Below are positions 1 through 8,516 of a DNA stretch of 62,895 bases, in pieces; the first letter of the stretch is position 1, and every line of letters begins with the position of its first letter. The DNA is taken from the NCBI RefSeq assembly GCF_004168285.1, contig NZ_SEWF01000036.1:1-62895 (forward strand), in the 5' to 3' direction. The DNA is from Emticicia agri (GTDB taxonomy: Bacteria; Bacteroidota; Bacteroidia; Cytophagales; Spirosomataceae). Position numbers and translations under genes: made by a program. The notes beneath the pieces were generated by a model. The model worked only from the letters and a program-made list of their open reading frames with translations, was not told the DNA's origin and ran no database searches.

Positions 1-45
1 TTAAGTAATGCGACAAAATTATTTTAAAATTGTTAACTTTGCTCT

Positions 46-477
46 ATGCGAGCAAAACGATATATTAAATTAGAGCCAAGTGAGGTCATCACAATGGAAG
101 AAGGGTACAAAAATGCTACCCATCATCAATTCAAACAACGTTGTCATTGTCTATTGCTAAGTCATCAGGGGTATGATATGTATAGCCTAAAATCTATATT
201 TCAAGTAAGCCACCCTACCATCACTAACTGGTTTGACAGTTGGGAAACGCATGGGATAGTAGGTTTACGCAATCAATTGGGTCAGGGTCGCAAACCTATT
301 TTCAATGCAGCTGATGAATCATTGGTAAAAAGCAAAGTAAAATCAAGCCCTCAGACTCTGAAAAAAGTACGTCAAGAACTGAAAGAAGCATTACAGAAAG
401 ACTTCTCTCAAAGAACATTAGAGCGTTTTTTAAAAACACTTGTCGAGCCAGTTGGAAAAGAGCCAGAAAAAGTTTAA
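46..477 (+). CDS. IS630 transposase, N-terminal orfA (DNA-binding part)
   Basis: This 143-residue frame carries the helix-turn-helix DNA-binding part of an IS630-type transposase; residues about 45-80 (SIFQVSHPTITNWFDSWE) look like the recognition helices. The normal stop is at 475-477. A heptamer T TTT TTA occurs in frame at 426-432. A -1 slip there joins this frame to the downstream DDE frame and gives a protein of about 340 residues, the usual length for the family. After the shift the text reads SWKRARKSLKSKQ, the linker expected in homologues, whereas the unshifted C-terminus (VEPVGKEPEKV) does not look conserved. The alternative is a simple frameshift mutation. Confidence 0.85.
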   Translation: MRAKRYIKLEPSEVITMEEGYKNATHHQFKQRCHCLLLSHQGYDMYSLKSIFQVSHPTITNWFDSWETHGIVGLRNQLGQGRKPIFNAADESLVKSKVKSSPQTLKKVRQELKEALQKDFSQRTLERFLKTLVEPVGKEPEKV

Positions 478-1067
478 AGTCAAAGCAAAACACTTCTGAG
501 TACGCATATAAAGAAGACTGCTTAAATGACTTACTCGAGCTCCACCAACAAAGTCATATTGACTTATTTTATGGTGATCAGGCTGGTTTTTCGCTCAATT
601 GTGTCGTACCTTACTGCTGGCAATTTCCAGATGAACCCGTTTATATTCTGCCACAAAAAGGCAAGAATATCAATGTATTTGGGTTGATGAATGCTGATGG
701 AAATGAACTTTACACTTTTGATGTAAAAGGTACTATTAATGCTGATTTTGTCATCAATTCAATAGAAATATTTATTGATAAAATTAGAAAACCAACAGTT
801 TTAGTAATTGATAATGCCAGAATTCATCACGCCAAAGTTTTTCAAGAAAAGTTAGAATTGTGGCAAAACAAAGGGCTCTATATTTTCTATTTGCCTGCTT
901 ACAGTCCACATCTAAACAGAATCGAAAGGCTTTGGAGGCATACTAAATATTATTGGCTTAAGCCTAGTGATTATCAAGATTTGGAAACCCTCAAAAAAGC
1001 CCTTGACAAAATTTGGTCTAAATTTGGTTTTGACTATCAAATCGACTTTTCTAAAATTAAAATTTAA
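432..1067 (+). CDS. IS630 transposase, catalytic DDE part (orfB, -1 frame)
   Basis: This frame is open from 432 to the stop at 1065-1067 and probably has no start of its own, being read after the -1 slip at 426-432. A TTG at 684 would give only a truncated protein. The three acidic residues of the DDE catalytic triad are visible: D in YGDQAGF (about 582-602), D in VIDNARIHH (about 804-830), and E in NRIERLW (about 916-936). The enzyme would cut and join the 28-bp ends. The arrangement of the triad and the NRIE/WRHTK ending are typical of IS630. Nothing suggests inactivation. Confidence 0.85.
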   Translation, partial: KNTCRASWKRARKSLKSKQNTSEYAYKEDCLNDLLELHQQSHIDLFYGDQAGFSLNCVVPYCWQFPDEPVYILPQKGKNINVFGLMNADGNELYTFDVKGTINADFVINSIEIFIDKIRKPTVLVIDNARIHHAKVFQEKLELWQNKGLYIFYLPAYSPHLNRIERLWRHTKYYWLKPSDYQDLETLKKALDKIWSKFGFDYQIDFSKIKI

Positions 1068-1167
1068 AATAATTTTGTCGTATTACTTAATAAGCAGACC
1101 AAAGTATTGCGTATATTATTGCCCGTTGGGCTGAATAAATAGTCAGCCCAACGAGGGCTCACTCCGG

Positions 1168-1809
1168 TTAATTATATGAGCCAATTACTTTTTCAGTAGT
1201 GCTAAGTGTATCTATTTTGTGATTCTTGATACTGATAATTGTAGTCTGAATAGCATTGTAAGTACCATTATGTTTCAAACTGGTAAATTGAAAATCTCTA
1301 AAGCCATCACCATTAAAATCAACTAATTGTATTTCTGGTGTTTCAATTTTGAATAGCTCCTTTAGATTTGATATTTTCAATTTTCTGTCAGCATTATCGT
1401 AAAGAGCCAAAAGATTGAAATCAAATGTACCTGGAATAAACTCCTTCATGTCATTATCGTAAAACAAAACTTTACTATTAGTGTACCCGGTAGGATAATG
1501 CCTTAATACCACTAAGAAAATAGTTTGAAAGTCAGCCTGTAAACGGATGGCACCTATGTAATAATTATCTTGTAAACTATCTAGAAAGTTAGCTGCTTTA
1601 TAGTATTCCCGAACAGTATCTTCTATTCTGGATTCTATACCGTCATTTACCTGAAGTATTTTTTTCTGGTTCTGCCAATCAATATCCACCAGTTTTAATG
1701 GCAATTGAGCATTTATAATTCTGGAATGAAAACTGTTTTCTGGGGTCTGCACTTCACTGCAACCCGAAAAAATAGTCAATAGCAAAACACATTTAATTAT
1801 CCGATACAT
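1168..1809 (-). CDS. Hypothetical lipoprotein with a VDFNGDG motif
   Basis: This 213-residue protein starts with a short hydrophobic signal peptide ending in a lipobox (IFSGC), so it should be lipid-anchored in the envelope. Near the C-terminus it carries VDFNGDGFRDFQF, a calcium-loop-like Asp-rich motif of the kind seen in FG-GAP and related repeat proteins, here present once. I do not recognise a specific family and assign no function. It is a single gene reading away from its GNAT neighbour and towards the IS element. Confidence 0.7.
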   Translation of the reverse strand: MYRIIKCVLLLTIFSGCSEVQTPENSFHSRIINAQLPLKLVDIDWQNQKKILQVNDGIESRIEDTVREYYKAANFLDSLQDNYYIGAIRLQADFQTIFLVVLRHYPTGYTNSKVLFYDNDMKEFIPGTFDFNLLALYDNADRKLKISNLKELFKIETPEIQLVDFNGDGFRDFQFTSLKHNGTYNAIQTTIISIKNHKIDTLSTTEKVIGSYN

Positions 1810-1944
1810 TGGTTTTAAATGTTAACGATAAAGCAAAAATATTAAAAAGTTGGATGCGCAAAAACTAACCGTGCCATCGTTAGTAAAAGAGCACGGTTCA
1901 TAAAGTGCAGAACTCATAACCCATTCAAGCAGGAGTAAAACCAC

Positions 1945-2463
1945 CTACATCACTACTTTATACACCTTCCTGTAAATTTCGGTTTTAACGGCATTTACCT
2001 CAATAGCATCGGTGGCCATCAGGTAGAGATTGATACTATTTTTGGTGGCATCGTAGGCCGGTTGAATATAGTCAGGGTCTGCTATATAAAAACCGTTGCG
2101 CTCATAGAATTCAATGCGTTTTTTGGCAATGCTTCCCATAGCCGGGGGTTCGGTTTCTAAAACCAGCACTTTATATTGCTTCTTTAGTTCTTCCAACGCC
2201 CTTGCCCCTAACCCTGTACTGCGGAATATCTGATAAATTTCAAAAAACTCAACAAACAGAAAATTGCTCATAGGCCAGGTAACAAAATAGCCCATCGCAT
2301 TCTCATTGGCATCAATCCCGAAAATACGGGTATGCTCATTGCAGAACAATTGATAAAACTGTTCTGCATTGCGCCGCTCATCAATCGGAAAAGTCTGGCA
2401 ATATTGTTTATATATAAACTCCCATTCTTCTTTGGGTGCAATTTTTAAATCTCTGAAATACAT
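1945..2463 (-). CDS. GNAT family N-acetyltransferase
   Basis: This 172-residue protein has the acetyl-CoA-binding signature of GNAT enzymes at about residues 81-92 (FRSTGLGARAL, the Q/R-x-x-G-x-G/A loop) followed by an amphipathic helix. A C-terminal FYERNGF segment is the typical last strand and helix of the fold. It would transfer an acetyl group from acetyl-CoA to an unknown amine in the cytoplasm. The length is normal for a single-domain GNAT. The substrate cannot be read from the sequence, and the neighbouring lipoprotein genes give no hint. Confidence 0.8.
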   Translation of the reverse strand: MYFRDLKIAPKEEWEFIYKQYCQTFPIDERRNAEQFYQLFCNEHTRIFGIDANENAMGYFVTWPMSNFLFVEFFEIYQIFRSTGLGARALEELKKQYKVLVLETEPPAMGSIAKKRIEFYERNGFYIADPDYIQPAYDATKNSINLYLMATDAIEVNAVKTEIYRKVYKVVM

Positions 2464-2490
2464 AATGGTACGCTATCGTGGTTGAAAATG

Positions 2491-3327
2491 CTAATTTACA
2501 CCTCTTTCTTTATAACCTTTAGGAATTGCCCCATAAAATTGAGATTTTATAGTATTAGTATTGCAATCTTCTAACGAAAGGTACCCCCATTTATCTCGTT
2601 TTAATATAAATTGCTCTCGATTAAAAGTCCCACTATATTCAGGAGAAAAATAAATCTGCGGGCCAATTCTTAATCGTATTTTCATGCTTTGTTTTTCATT
2701 ACCCTCATATTTGGGTATTAAACCCAGAATAAATTCTCCGGGTCTCACTATCATACCAAAATAACCATTTCCACAAAAATCATGACCTCTATACTCTATT
2801 GGCTTAAATCCTCTACTGTCAGTGGTATCCATAGCTTCTTGTATTCCGAACATGTATCTGTCTTTGGCAATAAACAATTTGGCTCTGGAGGTTTCATTCA
2901 CAATATATATCGGGAAATAATAATTACTCTCATGATAACCCATATGCTTATATTGGTTCTTATGTATGGAGGTTTTATAATCTACAAAAATCTGAAAACC
3001 ATCAGTATTGAGCGTGTCGCCTGCTCTTATATGCGAGTATCCAATTATTTCGTCATTCAAGAATATTGTATCCCTTTCAGGATTTTCCGCTAATTTCAAT
3101 GTATCGGTAAATTTGTACTTTCCTAAATAATTGAAATAGACATGCCTTAAAGTATATGCCTTTATAAACTCAACAGTATCTTTAGTTGGCTCCTGCACAA
3201 CCACGGGAATATGAAAAACAGGTTTAGCGGTTTCGGTAGTCGGATGATTGGTTGTACAAGCTGCAAAAATTGCCAGTAAAGCAATAGTGAAGAGGCATAA
3301 CAAAAAAAGAGTTTTTCTATGAAACAT
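2491..3327 (-). CDS. Hypothetical lipoprotein
   Basis: The likely start is the ATG at 3327, which gives 278 residues and a clean lipoprotein signal (MFHRKTLFLLCLFTIALL, then AACTT). An upstream in-frame start at 3405 would place 26 extra residues before the signal peptide and is disfavoured. The rest is beta-rich with no motif I recognise. It is divergent from the DUF1080 gene, whose promoter box lies at 3478-3485. Localisation to the outer or inner membrane is inferred from the lipobox only. Confidence 0.65.
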   Translation of the reverse strand: MFHRKTLFLLCLFTIALLAIFAACTTNHPTTETAKPVFHIPVVVQEPTKDTVEFIKAYTLRHVYFNYLGKYKFTDTLKLAENPERDTIFLNDEIIGYSHIRAGDTLNTDGFQIFVDYKTSIHKNQYKHMGYHESNYYFPIYIVNETSRAKLFIAKDRYMFGIQEAMDTTDSRGFKPIEYRGHDFCGNGYFGMIVRPGEFILGLIPKYEGNEKQSMKIRLRIGPQIYFSPEYSGTFNREQFILKRDKWGYLSLEDCNTNTIKSQFYGAIPKGYKERGVN

Positions 3328-3477
3328 AATAAACAGGTAGCTTAGATTAGTCAGCAATAAAGAATTGTACGTATATATAACGAGTGCAGGAGGTTTTCTG
3401 TACAAATCTATACAGGTAAATTCTTCTATTTTCTATATGTACTCACATTTATCATTTTTCAAATCTGAAAATAACTC

Positions 3478-3485
3478 TATATTTG
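3478..3485 (+). promoter_or_regulatory. Promoter -7 box TATATTTG for the DUF1080 gene
   Basis: TATATTTG matches the Bacteroidota sigma-ABfr -7 consensus TAnnTTTG and lies 30 nt before the ATG at 3515. It falls inside the upstream extension of the longest frame, which supports the internal start. No clear -33 TTG is visible. Confidence 0.5.
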
Positions 3486-3514
3486 TTTTTCAACCTTTAA
3501 CGATATTCAACCTG

Positions 3515-4234
3515 ATGAACAAGCTATCCCTATTATTACTACTATTGGGCTTTGGTCTGCTACAAACCCATGCCCAGAATACCCTGACTCCCGAAGAAAA
3601 GAAAGCAGGCTGGCAATTGCTTTTTAATGGAAAAGACCTGAAAGGCTGGCACGCCTATGGCGGCAAAGAGCCGGGGACGGCCTGGATAATTGAGCAGGGA
3701 GCCATTAAACTGAATGTACCCGAGCGTGCCGGAAACAAAGCCAAAAACGGCGGTGATATTGTAACAGACGAAGAACTTAAAGGAGATTTTGAATTAAAAG
3801 TCGAATGGAAAGTGAGTAAATTTGCCAATAGTGGAATCTTCTTTTTTGTAAAAGAAGCCCCTCAATATACATTCATGCACAATACAGGGCTGGAATTGCA
3901 GGTAATAGACGACAAAATTTATGAGGGTGCTGCTGAAAATACCCACCGTGCCAGCGATTTCTTTGGAGTAGCCAATGCTCGCCTGCGTGAGAGCAATCCG
4001 CAAGGTGAATGGAATCAGATTCATATCATTGTCAAAAAAGGTAAACTTACTGTTACTCAGAATGGTTTTACGGTTCAGGAGCATGATTTGAATAGCCAGG
4101 ACTGGAAAGATAAAATTGCCAAAAGCGGCTTGGCCAAAGCACCTATCGGCAAAGGCATCTATACCGGAAGAATCGGTTTGCAGGATTGGGGCAGCACCGT
4201 ATGGTATAGAAATATCAGGGTTTTGAAATTGTAA
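3515..4234 (+). CDS. Secreted DUF1080 / 3-keto-disaccharide hydrolase-like protein
   Basis: From the ATG at 3515 the protein has 239 residues with a Sec signal peptide (MNKLSLLLLLLGFGLLQTHA, then Q). The mature part begins EKKAGWQLLFNGKDLKGWH, the hallmark start of the DUF1080 concanavalin-like domain. NSGIFFFVKE and the closing GRIGLQDWGSTVWYRNIR fit the same family. Members act on modified disaccharides or bind glycans in the periplasm or at the surface; the substrate here is unknown. The longest frame starts 50 codons upstream (3365) but crosses the promoter box and lacks a signal at its N-terminus, so I chose the shorter start. Confidence 0.88.
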   Translation: MNKLSLLLLLLGFGLLQTHAQNTLTPEEKKAGWQLLFNGKDLKGWHAYGGKEPGTAWIIEQGAIKLNVPERAGNKAKNGGDIVTDEELKGDFELKVEWKVSKFANSGIFFFVKEAPQYTFMHNTGLELQVIDDKIYEGAAENTHRASDFFGVANARLRESNPQGEWNQIHIIVKKGKLTVTQNGFTVQEHDLNSQDWKDKIAKSGLAKAPIGKGIYTGRIGLQDWGSTVWYRNIRVLKL

Positions 4235-4244
4235 GCCTATACTA

Positions 4245-4274
4245 TGGCACGCTCGCAAGCACATGAGCGTGCCA
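4245..4274 (+). terminator. Hairpin after the DUF1080 gene
   Basis: A perfect 10-bp stem (TGGCACGCTC with GAGCGTGCCA) around a 10-nt loop lies 10 nt past the stop. The same GGCACGCT stem recurs at 43519-43556, so this is a reused hairpin family. No long T-tract follows. Confidence 0.55.
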
Positions 4275-4474
4275 GTTTCCTCACCGTGCCACTCACACCC
4301 TACTACCCTCAACTATTCTTCTTCCCGGCCTCAGCTATATCACGTTATCCTCATTATTTCAGCAATCAATACAGTTGAAAGAGTCTTTGAAAACTAAAAT
4401 ATACTTCACAAGTTTTCTTATGTTGTGGGTTTGATATAATTTTAACCCCGATTACATAAATTCTGATACTGACC

Positions 4475-5020
4475 ATGCGAGACCGATTAATTCAAGGCAA
4501 TATATTATTTGCACCCATAAAAAAAACAAAGATTCAATATAAAGGAAAAACGGTAACGGCGCACAAACTAACCATTGCTTCATCGATGGAAATGAATATC
4601 GACGAGGCCTGGCAAAGAGTAAAAACCAGTGCCCTGCTTGAATTCCTTTCGGAAGGAAAAGTTACCTTTAAGCCAACTGGTGGGCATTTTCCTGAGACAT
4701 GGAAACAGGGAAGCACCATTACGACCCGTATGCTGATTAATGGCTTTTTTCCGTTTGGTGGACTCCACACGCTGTTCTTTGAGAAAATTGATGAGGAAAA
4801 TAAAATTATTCAGACCCGAGAACACGATGCCTTCGCTAAAGTATGGGACCATACCATTGAGCTACAATACATCAACAAAGAGATACTGGTCTATCAGGAC
4901 GAAATTATAATTTATGGCGGTATTCTTACCCCTATTCTATCATCGTGGGCAAGAATGTTTTTCAGACACCGCCATAGAAGATGGCAATTACTGGTCGATG
5001 AAAAATTTCAATCTGCCTGA
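4475..5020 (+). CDS. SRPBCC-like protein
   Basis: This 181-residue soluble protein has no signal peptide. Its alternation of a helix (NIDEAWQRVKTSALLEFLSEG), a long beta stretch and a C-terminal amphipathic helix (LSSWARMFFRHRHRRWQLL) resembles the START/SRPBCC hydrophobic-ligand fold, where the last helix closes the cavity. The terminal RHRHRRWQLL pattern recalls SRPBCC proteins described as hypothetical in other bacteria. Ligand and role are unknown. It is convergent with the lipoprotein gene at 5026-5679, with only five bases between the stops. Confidence 0.6.
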   Translation: MRDRLIQGNILFAPIKKTKIQYKGKTVTAHKLTIASSMEMNIDEAWQRVKTSALLEFLSEGKVTFKPTGGHFPETWKQGSTITTRMLINGFFPFGGLHTLFFEKIDEENKIIQTREHDAFAKVWDHTIELQYINKEILVYQDEIIIYGGILTPILSSWARMFFRHRHRRWQLLVDEKFQSA

Positions 5021-5025
5021 ACAGA

Positions 5026-5679
5026 CTATTTACCGCTTCCGCCTATTTTCTTGCTTTCAGTCTTATTTCCCTGAGGCTTTACATCGGTTATTCTGAATTC
5101 AAAAAGGTATTCAAGTGTTTTACCCTGATGTAAAATAGGTAGATATAATGAAAAAGTGGTACCTCGTAAGGCTAAAATTTCTTCTTTCAATTTGGGCTTG
5201 TCATAGTCCCGGTTTGGAAATAAAGCCCTCGTTTTCCAGTCGCCTGCCACCGATACATAAGAACTATAAAATCCCTCCTGATAATAAATATTGCTGGTAG
5301 GTATCACCATATCGTCTAAAGAAGCTCCGGCAGGTACGGTTGTAGCAGGTTGGCTTGCGGCTTTTTCCATATATCTGATACCCGAATGCGTTACTTTTTC
5401 AGCCTTCCCTCCTAATACCATTGAGGCTTCGTCCCAGATAACTTTCATGGTTTCATTGGTTTTGTTTTTCACAACAAAATTCAGCCCGTTCAATTTTATG
5501 TCAAACGTAGCCTCAATTTTATCATCATTAAATAGCAAAGCCGTATTGGGGGTTGGTTTAACTAATTCGTACGTAAAATGATAGGTGTTACCCGTATAAG
5601 CATCAAACAACAGCGAATTAACAGATTTGCATGCGCCTAAAGCACACACCAACAATAAAAATAGAAAGGTCTTTTTCAT
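5026..5679 (-). CDS. Hypothetical lipoprotein
   Basis: Started at the ATG at 5679, this is a 217-residue protein with a lipoprotein signal (MKKTFLFLLLVCALGACKS). The open frame extends upstream to 5805 but would put 42 non-signal residues in front, so the internal start is preferred. The body is beta-rich (FDIKLNGLNFVVKNKTNETM, DEASMVLGGK), as in small envelope proteins with an immunoglobulin-like fold. No known family is recognised. It ends five bases from the convergent SRPBCC-like gene. Confidence 0.65.
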   Translation of the reverse strand: MKKTFLFLLLVCALGACKSVNSLLFDAYTGNTYHFTYELVKPTPNTALLFNDDKIEATFDIKLNGLNFVVKNKTNETMKVIWDEASMVLGGKAEKVTHSGIRYMEKAASQPATTVPAGASLDDMVIPTSNIYYQEGFYSSYVSVAGDWKTRALFPNRDYDKPKLKEEILALRGTTFSLYLPILHQGKTLEYLFEFRITDVKPQGNKTESKKIGGSGK

Positions 5680-5837
5680 AGAATTACTGAATGTTTTAAA
5701 AAAAAGCGTGATAAACTTCGTAAGTTGCACCTGTATTACCTGTGCTTGTTTTAGGTTCATCAATCGAACACAAATACAGGAATCTGGATAGAATATTTTT
5801 TTCATAAGACACTATAAATTTTCATTTTTATCATATT

Positions 5838-5875
5838 ATTTGCAAATATGCAAATTAATTGATGATTATGCAAAT
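5838..5875. promoter_or_regulatory. Possible operator with repeated ATGCAAAT
   Basis: In the 40 bases before the DUF6471-like gene, ATGCAAAT occurs twice as a direct repeat (about 5848-5855 and 5868-5875), and ATTTGCAAAT (5838-5847) forms an inverted half next to the first. Such spacing suits a small DNA-binding protein controlling its own promoter. This is inference from the repeats and the adjacent gene. Confidence 0.4.
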
Positions 5876-5889
5876 ATATTTATACTTTT

Positions 5890-6171
5890 ATGACAGACTG
5901 GAACGAAAAAGCCAAGCGGCTCCTGAAATCAGAACTCGTGAAGCGGGGCATATCTAATGCCGATTTAGCATTACGGCTCAATGAAATGGGGATTGAAGAA
6001 ACAAAAATAGGAATCGACAGTAAAATCAGTCGGGGAACATTCAGTGCGGGGTTTCTTTTGCAATGCCTGACAGCCATCGGCTGCCATAGAATAGAAATCG
6101 GAGAATTTGAAAGACCATTGATGATGGTAGCAGAGCCACAGGAAGGCTACGGGAAAAAGAAAGATAAATAG
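5890..6171 (+). CDS. DUF6471-like small helical protein
   Basis: This 93-residue protein has the organisation of DUF6471 proteins: WNEKAKRLLKSELVKRGIS, then NADLALRLNEMG, then a second helical half with KISRGTFSAGFLLQCLTAIG. The two halves resemble helix-turn-helix units, so it may bind DNA, although the family has no established function. It starts 14 bases after repeated ATGCAAAT sites that could be its own operator. It abuts the convergent FUSC gene, with the stops adjacent. Confidence 0.7.
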   Translation: MTDWNEKAKRLLKSELVKRGISNADLALRLNEMGIEETKIGIDSKISRGTFSAGFLLQCLTAIGCHRIEIGEFERPLMMVAEPQEGYGKKKDK

Positions 6172-7251
6172 CTATTTCCGTAAAATAGCTATTCTTGTTT
6201 TACGCAATTGTCTTTCGGCTTTGCGGTGCAGTTTCTGGTTGTGCAACAGCCAGCCTCCTACTACTCCAATAAGGCTACCAATAAAAATATCAAGAAACCG
6301 GGCAGCAATCACCCGATTGGCATCTATCGCTGTTCCCCGGCTTAGCTCTATCAGAAACACCGTCATAGGCGTAATAAATATCACCGCCAGTGCATAGTGT
6401 CTTACCACCAGCACCTCAATAATAAATTGCAGCACAATAATGCTGATACAGATTTGCAGGGTGCTCAGGTTTAACTGCAACAAAAGCCACGAAAAACCCA
6501 TACCTATAAACGTACCCACAATACGGTGGAAACTCCGCTGACCTACCTGCACCACATTGAGCCCTTGCATAATAGCCAGACACGAAACCGGAATCCAGTA
6601 AGGATTATCTAACCGGAAGATATGCCCTGTAAGCAAAGAAATGGCTATAAACAATCCGATAATTATCGATTCCGTGAGGTTGGTATAGTGGCGCTTTCTT
6701 ATACCCGGGTCTTTCATTTTATCGGGGTACCGCCTCACAATATACAGACTATAACCCATCGCAAACACAAAACCACCCATTGTGCCTAAGGCGATTAGGC
6801 CAACCTTTGTCGGAATTGCCAGTAAATCAAAAGGCATACAACTGGCCATAGAGGCTATCATCACAAAAAAGAAATTACCGGGCGGCGACAGTCTGAAATA
6901 ATTGGTAAGCCAGTTGACACTAAAAGCATAGATGCCTAACACAAGAGCCGACAGATAGGGATTAAAACTAAAGGCAATGCCCACAGCAAAACTCATAATA
7001 AACCCAAAGGCACACACCAGCAAAGTAAGCATCCGGTTTTCGAGACTTGTAGAGGGTAGATACAGTATAACCAGACCACCCATACAGGCCAGTGTGCCGA
7101 AATCGAGCCGCCCGAGGGAATACCCAACCAGTAAAGGCAAACCCGTACACACCGAAGCCAGCACAGGAATATGCCACAACCGCTCCGATTTTTTCAACTG
7201 AAAAAACTGTTTCGCCTCTCGCCGGATAATATCTTTTATTGATGCTAACAT
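6172..7251 (-). CDS. FUSC family inner-membrane protein
   Basis: Started at the ATG at 7251 this is 359 residues. It has two sets of about five hydrophobic segments separated by a short charged loop (RRYPDKMKDPGIRKRHYTNL, about residues 170-190). The second set holds NPYWIPVSCLAIMQ and RSFHRIVGTFIG, close to the FUSC/YccS-type motif in which a Trp precedes the helix and R-x-x-x-R-x-x-G-T follows. The family is associated with efflux of aromatic acids and other compounds. It lacks the long cytoplasmic domain of full-length FUSC pumps. Substrate is unknown. The open frame continues to 7320 but the extra 23 residues look non-genic. Confidence 0.8.
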   Translation of the reverse strand: MLASIKDIIRREAKQFFQLKKSERLWHIPVLASVCTGLPLLVGYSLGRLDFGTLACMGGLVILYLPSTSLENRMLTLLVCAFGFIMSFAVGIAFSFNPYLSALVLGIYAFSVNWLTNYFRLSPPGNFFFVMIASMASCMPFDLLAIPTKVGLIALGTMGGFVFAMGYSLYIVRRYPDKMKDPGIRKRHYTNLTESIIIGLFIAISLLTGHIFRLDNPYWIPVSCLAIMQGLNVVQVGQRSFHRIVGTFIGMGFSWLLLQLNLSTLQICISIIVLQFIIEVLVVRHYALAVIFITPMTVFLIELSRGTAIDANRVIAARFLDIFIGSLIGVVGGWLLHNQKLHRKAERQLRKTRIAILRK

Positions 7252-7326
7252 AGAACAAAGATAGCAGGTAGCTGAGAATACGCCTATTGATATGAAACAT
7301 TTATACCCATCAATCCTCAATAACTC

Positions 7327-8424
7327 CTATACCATGAGTTGCCCGATAGACAGCTTTTTCACTTCTTCTATTTTTTTATTGTTGACATGAATATAACTCA
7401 AATCCAGAGCATCCATATCAAAAGCATTTTTAGTAAATGGGTGCCTTACTAACCAATGTTTAGCCATAGCTAAATTATGTTCGTTTACGGCAGTGATAAA
7501 AACACCTGAAGCATTTTTGCATGAAAACGCTGAATCAGGAGCAAATATACCATCACTACTGGTTTTAAAGTCCTGATTCAGATTTTCTATATTTGCCATA
7601 CGTCTGTAATTGCCAAACAAAGCATTGTAAACATCTTCTGTTGAAGTTTTTTTATAGCTTAAAGAATTAATGCAGATAAGAAAGGGTTTATCAAGGTTGC
7701 CATATCTGTATGCTTTCTCAATGATACTTTTTTTTAATTGCTCTTCGCATCCACCCAAAAAGACAATCGGTGGTTCACTGATACACGTATGAATAAGTTG
7801 AGTTTCAACTGTCAACAGAGAAAATACGATTTTCACATCATTGTCTTCATAGATTTGCCTTTCTATGGTTTCGGTATCTTCCGGCTCTTGCTGCGTATAT
7901 TCATGGATAGCCTGCTGAAAAAAGGTTTTGATTTTGTTTAACCTGGGCTGATTGGTTGACAGAAAATAAAGCTCTTCTATACAAATTCCAATATAAGCTG
8001 AGTCTATTTCGTTCAGTTTATCATAAATCGAACTTTGTTTAGCTATTACTACCTTCTCGTAAAAGTCGTCATACGCTATTTTTGCCTCTATATAAAATGC
8101 TATCTCTCCTTTTTTGGCTAAAAAATCGGGTTTCCTGGTAGAATCCGGAATATCCGGGTGAACCGTTAGCGTAAAGCCTTGCCGGTAAAATAATTCGTGT
8201 ATAAATAACTCAAAAAACGCAGGCTCGAATCGGGTTTGTAAATCCCGTTTTAATTGTTTCTTATCACTATCAGGATATCTGCTAAACCAATCTTCTAACC
8301 GATTCCTTACTGCAACAAATTCTTCCCTTGCCGTATCGTTATAGAAATCATAACTATTGTGCTGATGCTTTGCAAAATCTATGTTATGCCGCTCTTTTTC
8401 ATCGAATAGTTTTTGCATAATCAA
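7327..8424 (-). CDS. PD-(D/E)XK nuclease-like protein
   Basis: In this 365-residue protein, residues about 64-115 give a helix (FEPAFFELFIHELFYRQGF) followed by KPDFLAKKGEIAFYIEAK. That places D100 and E113-A-K115 as in the PD-(D/E)XK nuclease core. The helix before the core and the GF-x-hydrophobic strand also fit. The remaining 240 residues contain FLGGCEEQLKKSIIEKAYRY and a segment resembling reporter or sensor parts of uncharacterised restriction-like proteins. There is no signal peptide. It could act in DNA defence or repair, or have lost catalysis; no methylase is adjacent. It lies near the toxin-immunity patch. Confidence 0.6.
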   Translation of the reverse strand: MIMQKLFDEKERHNIDFAKHQHNSYDFYNDTAREEFVAVRNRLEDWFSRYPDSDKKQLKRDLQTRFEPAFFELFIHELFYRQGFTLTVHPDIPDSTRKPDFLAKKGEIAFYIEAKIAYDDFYEKVVIAKQSSIYDKLNEIDSAYIGICIEELYFLSTNQPRLNKIKTFFQQAIHEYTQQEPEDTETIERQIYEDNDVKIVFSLLTVETQLIHTCISEPPIVFLGGCEEQLKKSIIEKAYRYGNLDKPFLICINSLSYKKTSTEDVYNALFGNYRRMANIENLNQDFKTSSDGIFAPDSAFSCKNASGVFITAVNEHNLAMAKHWLVRHPFTKNAFDMDALDLSYIHVNNKKIEEVKKLSIGQLMV

Positions 8425-8516
8425 ATCACTAACCCTGTTAGATAATCTCTTGTATGAATGATAACCTCAGGTAAAGATAGAAGATTACTTGGGCATGCCA
8501 TAAGAATTTATCTTTA

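Larger units (their letters stand above)
1..1090 (+). mobile_element. IS630-type insertion sequence
   Basis: The element is bounded by 28-bp terminal inverted repeats (1-28 and 1063-1090) that match at 27 of 28 positions and begin TTAAGTAAT. It encloses a helix-turn-helix orfA and a DDE orfB, as in IS630 elements. The right end is followed by TA at 1091-1092, consistent with the TA target duplication known for IS630; the left copy of TA would fall just outside the window. A TAACTTTG box at 34-41 lies directly before the ATG at 46, so the transcript may be nearly leaderless. Both reading frames look undamaged, so the element may be active. Confidence 0.9.
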
